A stretch of DNA of 64,000 nucleotides from positions 46,846-110,845 of the forward strand of contig JAFQJH010000014.1 in NCBI GenBank assembly GCA_017415025.1, written 5' to 3'. Below are positions 1 to 9,254 of the stretch, one piece after another. The notes under the pieces were generated by a model. The model did no database searches. It was not told where the DNA came from and saw nothing but the letters and a program-made list of their open reading frames with translations. Both the position numbers and the translations under genes were made by a program. The stretch comes from Clostridia bacterium (GTDB lineage Bacteria > Bacillota > Clostridia > Oscillospirales > Acutalibacteraceae). How positions within the stretch are numbered: position 1 is the first letter of the stretch; each line of letters begins with the position of its first letter.

Positions 1-1581
1 CTTTACGAGCCTACACAGGGCACGGGACTTGTGCTGACCATTGATGAAACGATTCAGCGTTACCTCGAGGAAGCACTCAGCGAGTGCTACGAGACGAGCA
101 ACTGTCTTTCAGCGACAGGCATAGTAATGGATGTTGATACGGGCGCAATTCTTGCAATGTCAAGTCAGGCAAGCTTTGATTCAAACGACCCCTACAACAT
201 TTACGATACAAGAACCGTTGAAAAGCTCAACGAGATTGAGGACGAAGCGGAGCGCAAAAAGGCTTATACAACCGCTATGTATCAGCAGTGGAGAAACCGC
301 GGTGTCTCCGACCTCTATGACCCCGGCTCGGTTTTCAAGGTCATTACAATGGCGGCAGGACTTGAAGAAAACGTTGTCGAATATGACGAAACCTTCAACT
401 GCGGCGGTTCAATACAGATTATGGACAGACACTATTGGTGTCACAACCATTCGGGTCACGGCACACAGACACTCACGCAGGGACTTATGAATTCCTGCAA
501 CCCGTATTTCATCACAATCGGTCAGCGACTCGGTGTCGAGACCTTCTATAAGTACTTTGAAGCATTCGGTTTTACCGAAAAAACAGGTATTGACCTCGGC
601 GCGGAGGCTTTGCCGAAAGCGGGCATCAACTACCACTCACTTAAGAGTATGACAAAGGTTAATCTTGCCAGCTCCTCCTTCGGTCAGTCATTCCAGGCTT
701 CCCCCATTCAGGTGCTCAACGCGATCAATGCCGTTGTCAATGACGGTAAGCTTATGCAGCCGTACATTGTTGCAAAAACTCTTGATGCTGACGGCAACGT
801 AATCAGCGAGACAAAACCGACGGTAAAGCGTCAGGTTATCTCCGAATCAACGTCGGATAAGATTATTGCTTCAATGGAGCAGGTTTCAACCGCAGGTACT
901 GCAAAGAATTCCTATGTTGCAGGCTATCGTGTTGCAGGTAAAACAGGTACGTCGGACGTTCTCGGCCCGACAGGTGCAACGGGCGAATATATCGCATCCT
1001 TTGCAGGCTGTGCACCGGCAAACGACCCCGAAATTTCAATTATCATCGTTGTCAATGAGCCTCAGGGACAGACGGGCGGCGGCGCAGTTGCAGCTCCCGT
1101 AGCGGCAGAGGTTATCGAAAAAACTCTTACTTATCTTAACATTGAAAGACAGTACACAGAGTCCGAAAAGAGCAAGCTCGACGAGCAGGTGCCGAACCTT
1201 ACGGCCAAGACCGTTTCCGAGGCAAGAGCCGCTCTCAAGGAGCTCGGACTTAAAATCAAGGTTGTCGGCGCAGGCGAGTCGGTCGTTTCCCAGATGCCCG
1301 CATACAGCCAGTACATACCGCAGGGCGGTGTGGTCGTAGTTTATACGGATGAGGAAGAGGCTAAAACAAAGGTTGTTGTTCCCGATTTTACGGGTATGTC
1401 TGTTTCACAGGTCAATTACGAAGCTGTGAAGCTCGGAATAAATGTTAAAATCTCGGGTAACTCTCTGTCAGCGTCGGGACTTACCGCTTACAGACAGAGC
1501 ATACAGCCTGAAAAAGAAGTAGAGTGCGGTTCGACCGTAACCGTATATTTCAGAACAACCTCGGGTGTTTCCGACCATTAA
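1..1581 (+). CDS. Class B penicillin-binding protein with PASTA domains (FtsI/SpoVD type), 5'-truncated by window edge
   Basis: This is a D,D-transpeptidase that cross-links peptidoglycan at the septum or spore cortex. Its beginning lies before base 1: the frame is open through bases 1-30, and the GTG at 31 is internal, not the start. Visible catalytic motifs are SVFK (nucleophile Ser, about base 328), SCN and KTGTS, in the usual order of the transpeptidase domain. Two C-terminal PASTA repeats follow, starting near VPNLTAKTV and VVPDFTGMS. Presence of PASTA favours a SpoVD/PBP2x-like protein over a plain FtsI. It is the first gene here of a division and cell-wall cluster and is followed 57 bp later by murE. 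Family assignment is firm; SpoVD versus division-specific FtsI cannot be settled without the missing N-terminus. Confidence 0.93.
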   Translation, partial: LYEPTQGTGLVLTIDETIQRYLEEALSECYETSNCLSATGIVMDVDTGAILAMSSQASFDSNDPYNIYDTRTVEKLNEIEDEAERKKAYTTAMYQQWRNRGVSDLYDPGSVFKVITMAAGLEENVVEYDETFNCGGSIQIMDRHYWCHNHSGHGTQTLTQGLMNSCNPYFITIGQRLGVETFYKYFEAFGFTEKTGIDLGAEALPKAGINYHSLKSMTKVNLASSSFGQSFQASPIQVLNAINAVVNDGKLMQPYIVAKTLDADGNVISETKPTVKRQVISESTSDKIIASMEQVSTAGTAKNSYVAGYRVAGKTGTSDVLGPTGATGEYIASFAGCAPANDPEISIIIVVNEPQGQTGGGAVAAPVAAEVIEKTLTYLNIERQYTESEKSKLDEQVPNLTAKTVSEARAALKELGLKIKVVGAGESVVSQMPAYSQYIPQGGVVVVYTDEEEAKTKVVVPDFTGMSVSQVNYEAVKLGINVKISGNSLSASGLTAYRQSIQPEKEVECGSTVTVYFRTTSGVSDH

Positions 1582-1638
1582 TTTAAGCTGGTTAAAAGCA
1601 AAGGACGTGTAAACAGAATATTTTTGGAGGCGTTTTGA

Positions 1639-3075
1639 ATGAAGCTTAAGGCTTTATTACAGGATGTTGAAACAAAAAGTGTTTACACTGTTAACCCCGA
1701 TATCACCAATGTATCCGACAATACCGACAAAATCCGTCAGAACGGCTTGTTCGTCTGTGTAAGAGGTGCAAAAACAGACGGTCATCTCTTTGCACGTAAG
1801 GCACTTGAAAGAGGAGCGGCGGTAATTATCTGTGACCACGATATCGGCATATCAAATTCCGTCATCGTTGAGGATACACGCAAGGCTTATGCCCTCATCA
1901 GTGCAAGGTTTTACGGCTCGTGCCACAGAAAAATGAAGATTATCGGCGTAACGGGCACAAACGGCAAAACAACGGTGTCGTATCTTATCCGCAAAATCCT
2001 TGAGGATTCGGGCTGTAAAACGGGACTCATCGGAACGGTTAATGTTATCATCGGCAAGGAAAAATATCCCGCCGACCTCACAACTCCCGACCCCGTTGAC
2101 CTTCACCGATACCTGATGCTGATGCATATTGCAGGCTGTAAGATCTGTGTTATGGAGGTCTCGTCGCAGGCACTCTGCCAGGACAGAGTTTACGGCATCA
2201 ACTTTGAATGTTCGGTTTTCACCAATCTTACTGCAGAGCATCTTGATTATCATAACACGATGCAGGACTACGCAAAGGCGAAGCAGCTGCTTTTTGAATC
2301 GTCAAAAATATCCGTGATAAATGCCGACGATGCCTATGCTTCTCAGATGCTCGAGGCCGCTTGCGGTGAAAAGCTTACTTATTCAACGAGCGATTTTTCG
2401 GATTATTCGGCATCCGATATCAGATTAACAAAATCGGGTGTTACATATAAGCTTAAAACAAAAAAGAGCGAATATAACGTTTCCTATGACTGTATAGGCG
2501 TTTTCTCCGTTTATAATTCAATGGCGGCGATAGCTGTTGCTGATGCAATCGGCGCTAATACGGATAAGGCTGTGCGCAGCGTCGCGCGCTTTGACGGAAT
2601 TATCGGCAGGATGGAAAGGGTTGAAAATTCCTTCGGCATCAATATCATCATTGATTATGCTCATACTCCCGATTCCCTGATGAATGCATTGACTACTCTT
2701 CGCGCGCTGTATGACGGAAGGCTGATAACTGTTTTCGGTTGCGGCGGCGACAGAGATAAATCCAAACGTCCCGAAATGGGACGTGTTGCGACACGGTTCT
2801 CAGATTTCGTATTTGTAACGTCCGACAATCCGCGCAACGAAAACCCCGAAAGCATAATAAACGATATAGTAAACGGTATACCAAAAGAAAAATATTTCCG
2901 TATAACCGACCGAAAGCTTGCAATTAAATCGGCTCTCTATTCCGCAAAGGCAGGGGATACGGTGCTTATCGCAGGTAAGGGTCACGAGAAATATCAGATA
3001 CTAGGTACGCAGAAAATATACTTTAACGAAAGAGAAATTATAAAAAAACTTTTAGAAGACAAGGCGAGGTTTTAA
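1639..3075 (+). CDS. murE: UDP-MurNAc-L-Ala-D-Glu:meso-diaminopimelate ligase
   Basis: Cytoplasmic ATP-dependent Mur ligase that adds the third stem-peptide residue. The P-loop GVTGTNGKTT lies near residue 104, and the C-terminal DNPR motif (in TSDNPRNENPE) is the signature of enzymes that take meso-diaminopimelate rather than lysine, so the organism should have DAP-type peptidoglycan. Length (478 aa) is normal. The ATG at 1639 follows a good ribosome site, TTGGAGG, 8 nt upstream. murF begins 2 nt after its stop, so the two are probably translationally coupled. Confidence 0.97.
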   Translation: MKLKALLQDVETKSVYTVNPDITNVSDNTDKIRQNGLFVCVRGAKTDGHLFARKALERGAAVIICDHDIGISNSVIVEDTRKAYALISARFYGSCHRKMKIIGVTGTNGKTTVSYLIRKILEDSGCKTGLIGTVNVIIGKEKYPADLTTPDPVDLHRYLMLMHIAGCKICVMEVSSQALCQDRVYGINFECSVFTNLTAEHLDYHNTMQDYAKAKQLLFESSKISVINADDAYASQMLEAACGEKLTYSTSDFSDYSASDIRLTKSGVTYKLKTKKSEYNVSYDCIGVFSVYNSMAAIAVADAIGANTDKAVRSVARFDGIIGRMERVENSFGINIIIDYAHTPDSLMNALTTLRALYDGRLITVFGCGGDRDKSKRPEMGRVATRFSDFVFVTSDNPRNENPESIINDIVNGIPKEKYFRITDRKLAIKSALYSAKAGDTVLIAGKGHEKYQILGTQKIYFNEREIIKKLLEDKARF

Positions 3076-3077
3076 AA

Positions 3078-4436
3078 ATGAAAAAATTATTGTTAAGTGA
3101 AATTGCCTCTGCTGTCGGCGGAACAGCGAACGGTGAAGCTGAAATCAGCGGCATCTGCATTGACAGCCGACTTTGCGAAGAGGGCTTACTTTATATCGCG
3201 ATACACGGCGAAAACTTTGACGGACATAATTTTACCGCAAGTGCACTCGAAAACGGAGCAACGGCGGCAATGATTCACCACGACGTTGATTGTGAAGGAC
3301 TTTTTATCCGCGTTGATGATACACGCGAGGCCTTCCTGCGTCTTGCAAATTGGTTCCGTTCAACGTTTGATATTCCCGTTGTCGGACTTACGGGAAGTGT
3401 CGGCAAAACTACAACGAAGGAAATGACCTGGGCGGTGCTCAGTGAAAAATACAATACAATCAAAACCGAGGGTAATCTCAATAACGATATCGGTCTTCCG
3501 CGTACTCTTATGCGCTTTGAAGAGGATACTCAGGCGGCTGTTATCGAAATGGGAATGAGCAACAAGGGTGAGATTTCCGTTCTTTCAAAAACGGCAGAGC
3601 CCACAATTGCGATAATCAGCAATATCGGCGTTTCCCATATGGAAAGCCTCGGTTCACGCGAGAATATCTGTGCCGCAAAGCTCGAAATTCTCGACGGTCT
3701 GCGTGAGGGCTGTCCGATTCTTCTCAACGGCGATGACCCTTATCTTGCAAGTGCAAAAATTGAAGGACACCCGGTGATTTATTACGGCATCAACGATAAA
3801 TTCTGCGATTTCCGTGCAACAGACGTCCGTCAGGATGATGACACGACCTCATTCGTCATCAACTACGGCGAAGGCAAAACGCAGAATGTTACGATTCCAA
3901 CTATCGGAATTCATAACGTATATAACGCGGTGGCGGCATTTGCTACGGGCTTACAGCTCGGCGTAACGCCCGAGCAGGCGGCAGAGGGACTGAAAAAATA
4001 TCAGCCCTCGGGAATGAGACAGCGTGTTAAGATTGTCAACTCAATCCGCTTTATCGAGGATTGCTATAACGCAAGTCCCGATTCACAGCAGGCGGCACTT
4101 CGTATGCTTTCCACTGTTCAGGCAAAGCGTAAAATTGCCGTTCTCGGTGATATGCTTGAGCTTGGCGCAATCAGTGAGGAGGCTCACAAAAACGCGGGAC
4201 TTCTTGCGGCAAGAAACAGAATTGACTTCCTTATGACCTACGGTGAGCTTTCGCAGGCAACTGCAGAAAGAGCACTCGAATGCGGCGTTCCCGTTGTAAA
4301 GAGCTTTCTTGACAAAAACGAGCTGGCAGATACACTCGTCAGCTTCCTTCAGGAGGGTGATGCGGTACTCTTTAAGGCAAGCAGGGGAATGGCACTCGAG
4401 GATGTAATAAATAATATCTATGACAGAATAAAATAA
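3078..4436 (+). CDS. murF: UDP-MurNAc-tripeptide:D-Ala-D-Ala ligase
   Basis: Third Mur ligase of the pathway, adding the D-Ala-D-Ala dipeptide to give the UDP-MurNAc-pentapeptide that MraY uses. The ATP-binding loop GLTGSVGKTTTKEM sits near residue 106, followed by the central motif NNDIGLP and the C-terminal Mur ligase domain. Length 452 aa is typical. The start at 3078 lies directly downstream of murE with the ribosome site GGCGAGG inside the end of murE. mraY follows after about 58 bp that contain an unusual hairpin (see 4457-4497). Confidence 0.97.
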   Translation: MKKLLLSEIASAVGGTANGEAEISGICIDSRLCEEGLLYIAIHGENFDGHNFTASALENGATAAMIHHDVDCEGLFIRVDDTREAFLRLANWFRSTFDIPVVGLTGSVGKTTTKEMTWAVLSEKYNTIKTEGNLNNDIGLPRTLMRFEEDTQAAVIEMGMSNKGEISVLSKTAEPTIAIISNIGVSHMESLGSRENICAAKLEILDGLREGCPILLNGDDPYLASAKIEGHPVIYYGINDKFCDFRATDVRQDDDTTSFVINYGEGKTQNVTIPTIGIHNVYNAVAAFATGLQLGVTPEQAAEGLKKYQPSGMRQRVKIVNSIRFIEDCYNASPDSQQAALRMLSTVQAKRKIAVLGDMLELGAISEEAHKNAGLLAARNRIDFLMTYGELSQATAERALECGVPVVKSFLDKNELADTLVSFLQEGDAVLFKASRGMALEDVINNIYDRIK

Positions 4437-4456
4437 AAAAACGGATTTCAATTTGC

Positions 4457-4497
4457 AGAAAGGGGTAGCGTGCTTCGGCACGCAAGTGAAAAGTATG
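4457..4497 (+). promoter_or_regulatory. UUCG-capped hairpin between the mraY ribosome binding site and start
   Basis: The only strong Shine-Dalgarno sequence (AAAGGGG, 4459-4465) is followed by a perfect 6-bp stem GCGTGC-TTCG-GCACGC (4468-4483) with a UUCG tetraloop, then GTG (4486) and ATG (4495). Linear spacing from SD to either start is too long. If the hairpin folds, the SD comes within about 5 nt of the GTG, or about 13 nt of the ATG. The function in start selection is inferred. Confidence 0.55.
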
Positions 4498-5508
4498 AAC
4501 AGTACGGTTGCAATTATTTTAAGTGCGGTTTTATCATTGGGAATTACGGGAGTGCTCGGATTTGCAGTCATTCCTTGGCTTCGTAAGCTCAAGTTCGGTC
4601 AGACTATCCTTGAAGAAGGTCCGAAGTGGCACAAGAGCAAGCAGGGTACACCCACAATGGGCGGTGTGATGTTTATCATCGGCATCTTCGTTTCATCTGC
4701 ACTTTTCCTTGTACTCAATATGGTTACGGGCAATAAGCTCGAGCTTACGGGTGATATGAATACAAAGCTCTGGGCAGGTATCATAATGGCTCTTATGTTC
4801 GGTCTTGTCGGCTTTGCAGATGACTACATAAAGGTTGTAAAGAAGCGTAATCTTGGTCTTTCTATCATTCAGAAGTCCGTTATGCAGCTTGTTATCTGCG
4901 GCGGCTATCTTGCAAGCCTTTACCTTGCAATGGGTAAGGACCCGTATATGTACATTCCCTTTATCGGCAATGTAGGTCTCGGCTTCTGGTTCTGGATTTT
5001 AGGCATCTGTGTCATTTACGGCGCAATCAATGCCGTTAATTTCACGGACGGTATCGACGGACTCTGCTCGAGCGTAACTGCAACTGCGGCTGTCTGCTTT
5101 GTTGCAATCGCAGTACTCAATAAATGCTTCGGTGTCGGCATCATTGCGGCGGCACTCCTCGGCGGATGCATCGGATTCTTCATCTGGAACAAGCATCCTG
5201 CAAAGGTATTTATGGGTGACACGGGCTCAATGTTCCTCGGCGGTATGGTTGTTGCTATCGCTTATGCACTTGACTGTCCCGTTATCCTTCTTCTTATCGG
5301 ATTTATTTATGTTATCGAGGCTCTTTCCGACGTTATCCAGATCGGCTATTTCAAGCTGACGGGCGGTAAGAGAATCTTCAAAATGGCACCGATTCACCAC
5401 CACTTTGAAATGAGCGGTTGGAGCGAGAAGAAAATTGATGCAGTTTTCTGCACAGTTAATCTTATTGCGGGAATAATAGGTGTTGTACTTATGTATTTCG
5501 GCAGATAA
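4495..5508 (+). CDS. mraY: Phospho-N-acetylmuramoyl-pentapeptide transferase
   Basis: Integral membrane enzyme that transfers phospho-MurNAc-pentapeptide to undecaprenyl phosphate, making lipid I. Visible family signatures are the TPTMGG motif near the N-terminus, FADDYIK (catalytic Asp-Asp), NFTDGIDGL, and the cytoplasmic MAPIHHHFE loop. About ten hydrophobic segments are apparent. I take ATG 4495 (MNSTVAII...) as the start because it matches the expected N-terminus. A GTG at 4486 would add MKS and fits better with a looped-out hairpin between it and the ribosome site. A TTG further upstream is in frame but lacks a ribosome site. Confidence 0.96.
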   Translation: MNSTVAIILSAVLSLGITGVLGFAVIPWLRKLKFGQTILEEGPKWHKSKQGTPTMGGVMFIIGIFVSSALFLVLNMVTGNKLELTGDMNTKLWAGIIMALMFGLVGFADDYIKVVKKRNLGLSIIQKSVMQLVICGGYLASLYLAMGKDPYMYIPFIGNVGLGFWFWILGICVIYGAINAVNFTDGIDGLCSSVTATAAVCFVAIAVLNKCFGVGIIAAALLGGCIGFFIWNKHPAKVFMGDTGSMFLGGMVVAIAYALDCPVILLLIGFIYVIEALSDVIQIGYFKLTGGKRIFKMAPIHHHFEMSGWSEKKIDAVFCTVNLIAGIIGVVLMYFGR

Positions 5509-5543
5509 AAAATACACGGATGCCTTCAGAAAGGAGAGATCAG

Positions 5544-6815
5544 ATGTCAACGGTTGAATTGACTGAAAATGCGCGAAAGAAGCAGAAACACAACAGCGGC
5601 ATCTTCAGAAAACTTGAAAATATTACGATTTTCCGCGAAAAGCTTTTTGTCAGCGGAGGATTTGATATCATATACTTTATCCTTGTTATCGCATTGTTGA
5701 CAACGGGTCTTATTATGATGGCATCAGCAAGCTACGTCTGGGGTACATTCCGCAATAATGATGCATATCATTACATCAAAAGTCAGGGCTTGGTTGCGAT
5801 AGTCGGCGTTGCGGCTATGCTTGTTATATCAAAAATCAACCCGCAGATAATCAAAAAAATGGCTGTGCTTATCAGCATTATCGGTTTGCTTCTCCTTGTT
5901 CTTGTTCTTTTCTATTATAAGGAGATTCCCGATAAGCCGGGCATCAAGCGTTGGATGGAAATTCCCTTTACCTCAAAAACCTTTCAGCCCTCCGACGTCG
6001 GCAAGGTTGCGATGATAATCGGTCTTGCATGGGGACTTGAAAAGGGTAAAAAATTCCTTGATACGAACATCCTCGCACCGATTCTTTATTTTGGTGTTGT
6101 AGCAATTGTTTCTCTGCTTGTATTTGCCGAAAGTCATCTTTCTGCATTCGTAATGATTTTCGCAATGGGTATCGGAATGCTCTTCCTGAGCGGTATGGAC
6201 AGACGCTGGTTCATCCTGTGCGGAATATTGGGAGTTATAGCGATTATAATTTTCTTCAGTATACGCCACGAAATTCTTAATGAGTATCAGAACGCACGAA
6301 TTGACAGCTTCTTCGTTAAGGATTACGATGATACCGACGGCAGATGGCAGACTAACCAATCGCTGTATGCACTCGGCTCGGGCGGACTTTTCGGTCTGGG
6401 TCTCGGCAATTCAATTCAGAAATATATGTATATCCCCGAACCGCACAACGACTTTATCTTTGCTATCGTCGGTGAGGAGCTCGGCTTTTTCCGTGCAGTT
6501 CTCATCATTATACTTTTCCTTGCTCTTGTTGCAAGAGGCTTTATTATCGCTGAACGAACAAAGAGTATGTATGAGCGTCTGGTTGTTCTCGGAATTTCTC
6601 TTCAGGTCGGAATACAATCGGTGCTCAATATTCTCGTTGTTACCGATATGATACCGAATACGGGTATCTCACTTCCGTTCTTCAGCTTCGGCGGAACGGC
6701 TCTCTTGATTCTTCTTGCCGAAATGGGACTTGTTCTCGGAATTTCAAGAACGGGCTCAAGAAAAGCAAAAATCAGAGATGATAAAATGAAGGAGGATAAA
6801 AAAGATGCTGAATAA
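5544..6815 (+). CDS. ftsW: FtsW/RodA/SpoVE-family peptidoglycan glycosyltransferase
   Basis: SEDS-family polytopic membrane protein that polymerises lipid II together with a class B PBP at the septum. It shows about ten membrane segments, the conserved stretch ESHLSAFVM, and the C-terminal NTGISLPFFSFGGTALL motif typical of FtsW/SpoVE. The N-terminus has a long basic cytoplasmic extension of about 35 residues. I chose ATG 5544 because AAAGGAGAG lies 6-8 nt before it. The upstream in-frame ATG at 5520 overlaps that ribosome site. The end overlaps murG by 11 bp. Whether this is the vegetative FtsW or SpoVE is not decidable here. Confidence 0.93.
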   Translation: MSTVELTENARKKQKHNSGIFRKLENITIFREKLFVSGGFDIIYFILVIALLTTGLIMMASASYVWGTFRNNDAYHYIKSQGLVAIVGVAAMLVISKINPQIIKKMAVLISIIGLLLLVLVLFYYKEIPDKPGIKRWMEIPFTSKTFQPSDVGKVAMIIGLAWGLEKGKKFLDTNILAPILYFGVVAIVSLLVFAESHLSAFVMIFAMGIGMLFLSGMDRRWFILCGILGVIAIIIFFSIRHEILNEYQNARIDSFFVKDYDDTDGRWQTNQSLYALGSGGLFGLGLGNSIQKYMYIPEPHNDFIFAIVGEELGFFRAVLIIILFLALVARGFIIAERTKSMYERLVVLGISLQVGIQSVLNILVVTDMIPNTGISLPFFSFGGTALLILLAEMGLVLGISRTGSRKAKIRDDKMKEDKKDAE

Positions 6816-7935
6816 CAAGAAAATTCTTATCGCAACGGGCGGCACGGGCGGTCACATCAATCCCGCTCTCGCGGTTGCAGGTTATATCAGAGATAATTAT
6901 CCGGAGGCTAAAATCCTTTTTGTCGGTACTGCCGTCAAAATGGAAGCACAGCTTGTTCCTGCGGCAGGCTATGACTTTAAGACGATTGATATTCAGGGCT
7001 TCAGCCGTGACCTTACTCCGAGCGGTATCAAGCAGAATATCGGCACTGTTATAAAGCTTCTCAAATCCTCGTCGCAGGCGAAGAAAATCATAAAGGATTT
7101 TGCTCCCGATGTTGTTCTCGGCTTCGGCGGTTATGTCGGCGGTCCCGTTCTTCGCACAGCCTGCAAGATGGGTATCCCCACCGCAATCCACGAGCAGAAT
7201 GCCTTCCCGGGTGTTACAAACAAAGCACTTGCAAAAACCGTTGATGCTGTTATGCTCACTTCACCCGAAGCTGAAAAATACATTCAGCCGAAAAATCCCT
7301 GCATCGTCACGGGACTTCCCGTCAGAGGTGAGCTGATCTCCGCTGACAGAGAGTTTTCACGCGTTGAGCTCGGTGTGGATGAGCGTCCCGTTATTCTTTC
7401 AATGGGCGGAAGCCTCGGCGCAAGAGTAATAAATACAGCCGTAACACAGCTTATCGAAGAGCGATACGAGCGTAAAAACTGCTATTTCCTCCACGCAACG
7501 GGCAAGGCCGGAGTAGGAATGTTCGACGTTATCGAAAAAGAAAAGGGTATCAGCCTTTCAGAAAACAAGCATATTATGCTTCGTGAATATATCAACGATA
7601 TGCACCGCTGTATGGCGGCGGCTGACCTTGTAATCTGCCGTGCAGGTGCAAGCTCACTCAGCGAAATTCAGGCTCTCGGTAAGCCGTCAATCCTCGTTCC
7701 GTACCCTTATGCGGCTGAAAATCATCAGTATCACAACGCAATGGCACTTGTGAAGAACGATGCGGCTATCCTCATTGAGGAAAAGGATTTCACAGGTGAA
7801 AGATTAATAAAAGAAATCGATGCACTTCTTGCTGACAGAAAAAGACTTGAAGCTCTCGGTCAGAATGCAAAGAAAATGGCAATCTACGATGCAACAGAGC
7901 GCATAGTCGATTGCATAATCAATATCTTAAAATAA
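6805..7935 (+). CDS. murG: UDP-GlcNAc:lipid I N-acetylglucosaminyltransferase
   Basis: Peripheral membrane GT-B enzyme that converts lipid I to lipid II. The N-terminal G-loop ATGGTGGHINPALA, the second loop GFGGYVGGP, and the C-terminal MGGSLGA and RAGASSLSEI motifs are all present. Length 376 aa is normal. The ATG at 6805 lies inside the end of ftsW, preceded by AAGGAGG, which suggests translational coupling. Confidence 0.97.
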   Translation: MLNNKKILIATGGTGGHINPALAVAGYIRDNYPEAKILFVGTAVKMEAQLVPAAGYDFKTIDIQGFSRDLTPSGIKQNIGTVIKLLKSSSQAKKIIKDFAPDVVLGFGGYVGGPVLRTACKMGIPTAIHEQNAFPGVTNKALAKTVDAVMLTSPEAEKYIQPKNPCIVTGLPVRGELISADREFSRVELGVDERPVILSMGGSLGARVINTAVTQLIEERYERKNCYFLHATGKAGVGMFDVIEKEKGISLSENKHIMLREYINDMHRCMAAADLVICRAGASSLSEIQALGKPSILVPYPYAAENHQYHNAMALVKNDAAILIEEKDFTGERLIKEIDALLADRKRLEALGQNAKKMAIYDATERIVDCIINILK

Positions 7936-7999
7936 ATAACACTTTTTCGGAAATATCATAAACTGACAACAGATTGATATTTTCCGAAAGGGTGATTTA

Positions 8000-9253
8000 A
8001 TGGGGCAGTACATAATTGAAGGCGGAAAAAGCCTTTGCGGAAGTGTACGGATACAGGGTGCAAAAAACAGCGCATTGCCGATTTTAGCAGCGACGGTAGC
8101 GGTAGGTACACCGTGCGTAATACATAATTGTCCCGATTTAAGCGACATAGATGCAACTTTAAAAATTCTGCGTTCTCTCGGCTGTGAGGTACACCGCAGT
8201 GTCGGTACGGTATCCGTTGACAGCAGCCGTATATCTTTAAACTCAATTGACGACGTGCTTATGCGTGAAATGCGCTCGTCGATAATTTTCCTCGGCGCAT
8301 TGGTCAGCGCAACGGGGGAGGCGGTTATGACCGCTCCGGGCGGCTGTGATATAGGTCTTCGTCCTATTGACCTGCACCTTGCGGCTATGCGTAAGCTCGG
8401 CATAAGGGTGGCCGAGCGTCACGGAAAAATCCGTTGCTCCTGCAAGCGCGTTCGCGGAAATAAAATAACCCTCTCTTTTCCCAGCGTCGGTGCGACGGAA
8501 AACATCATCCTCGCATCCGTCAGAGCCTCGGGAGTGACGACGATCATCAACGCGGCACGTGAGCCGGAAATCGTTGATCTTGCAATGTTTCTTAATTCCT
8601 GCGGTGCGCGTATTTCGGGCGCAGGGGAGAGCGTGATTGTCATTGAGGGAGTCGAAAGACTGCACAGCGTTCAATATGCAATTATGCCCGACAGAATCGT
8701 TGCGGGTACGTATATGTCAGCGGCGGCTGTAACAGGCTCGTCTGTCATTATTGAGGATGTGATTCCGTCACATCTCGCTCCCGTCTTTTCCTGCTTTGAG
8801 CAGACGGGATGCAGGATTGAGGTTTCAGGTAATAAGCTTCGTATTACTGCACCGAAAAAGCTGTGCGCACCCGATACGATACGCACAATGCCTTATCCGG
8901 GCTTCCCGACCGACTGTCAGGCTATTATGACGGCGGTTGCTTCGGTTGCTGACGGAGTAACACTTATAAACGAGAATATTTTTGAAAACCGTTTCAGACA
9001 CGTTTCCGAGCTTAACCGTATGGGGGCGGATATCCGTGTTTACGATAAGGTTGCCGTTGTGCGCGGTGTTGACCGTCTGCAGGGAGCCTGTGTCGATGCA
9101 ACGGACCTTCGTGCGGGTGCCGCACTTGTGATTGCGGGACTTTGCGCGGAGGGTGTGACGACGGTTAATTCAATTCATTACATAGACAGGGGATATGACT
9201 CCCTTGCAGAAAATCTCACTTCTTTGGGAGTGAGCATCAGAAGGAAGGATTAA
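8000..9253 (+). CDS. murA: UDP-N-acetylglucosamine 1-carboxyvinyltransferase
   Basis: First committed step of peptidoglycan synthesis: enolpyruvyl transfer from PEP to UDP-GlcNAc. The N-terminal GAKNSALPILAA motif and the catalytic-loop sequence GGCDIGLRPIDLHL are visible. The Cys is at the position of the fosfomycin target Cys, so the protein should be fosfomycin-sensitive in principle. Length 417 aa is normal. The ribosome site GAAAGGGTG lies within an imperfect inverted repeat (about 7950-7990, CGGAAATATC and GATATTTTCCG) that could modulate translation or attenuate transcription. divIB begins 1 nt after the stop. Confidence 0.96.
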   Translation: MGQYIIEGGKSLCGSVRIQGAKNSALPILAATVAVGTPCVIHNCPDLSDIDATLKILRSLGCEVHRSVGTVSVDSSRISLNSIDDVLMREMRSSIIFLGALVSATGEAVMTAPGGCDIGLRPIDLHLAAMRKLGIRVAERHGKIRCSCKRVRGNKITLSFPSVGATENIILASVRASGVTTIINAAREPEIVDLAMFLNSCGARISGAGESVIVIEGVERLHSVQYAIMPDRIVAGTYMSAAAVTGSSVIIEDVIPSHLAPVFSCFEQTGCRIEVSGNKLRITAPKKLCAPDTIRTMPYPGFPTDCQAIMTAVASVADGVTLINENIFENRFRHVSELNRMGADIRVYDKVAVVRGVDRLQGACVDATDLRAGAALVIAGLCAEGVTTVNSIHYIDRGYDSLAENLTSLGVSIRRKD

Positions 9254-9254
9254 A

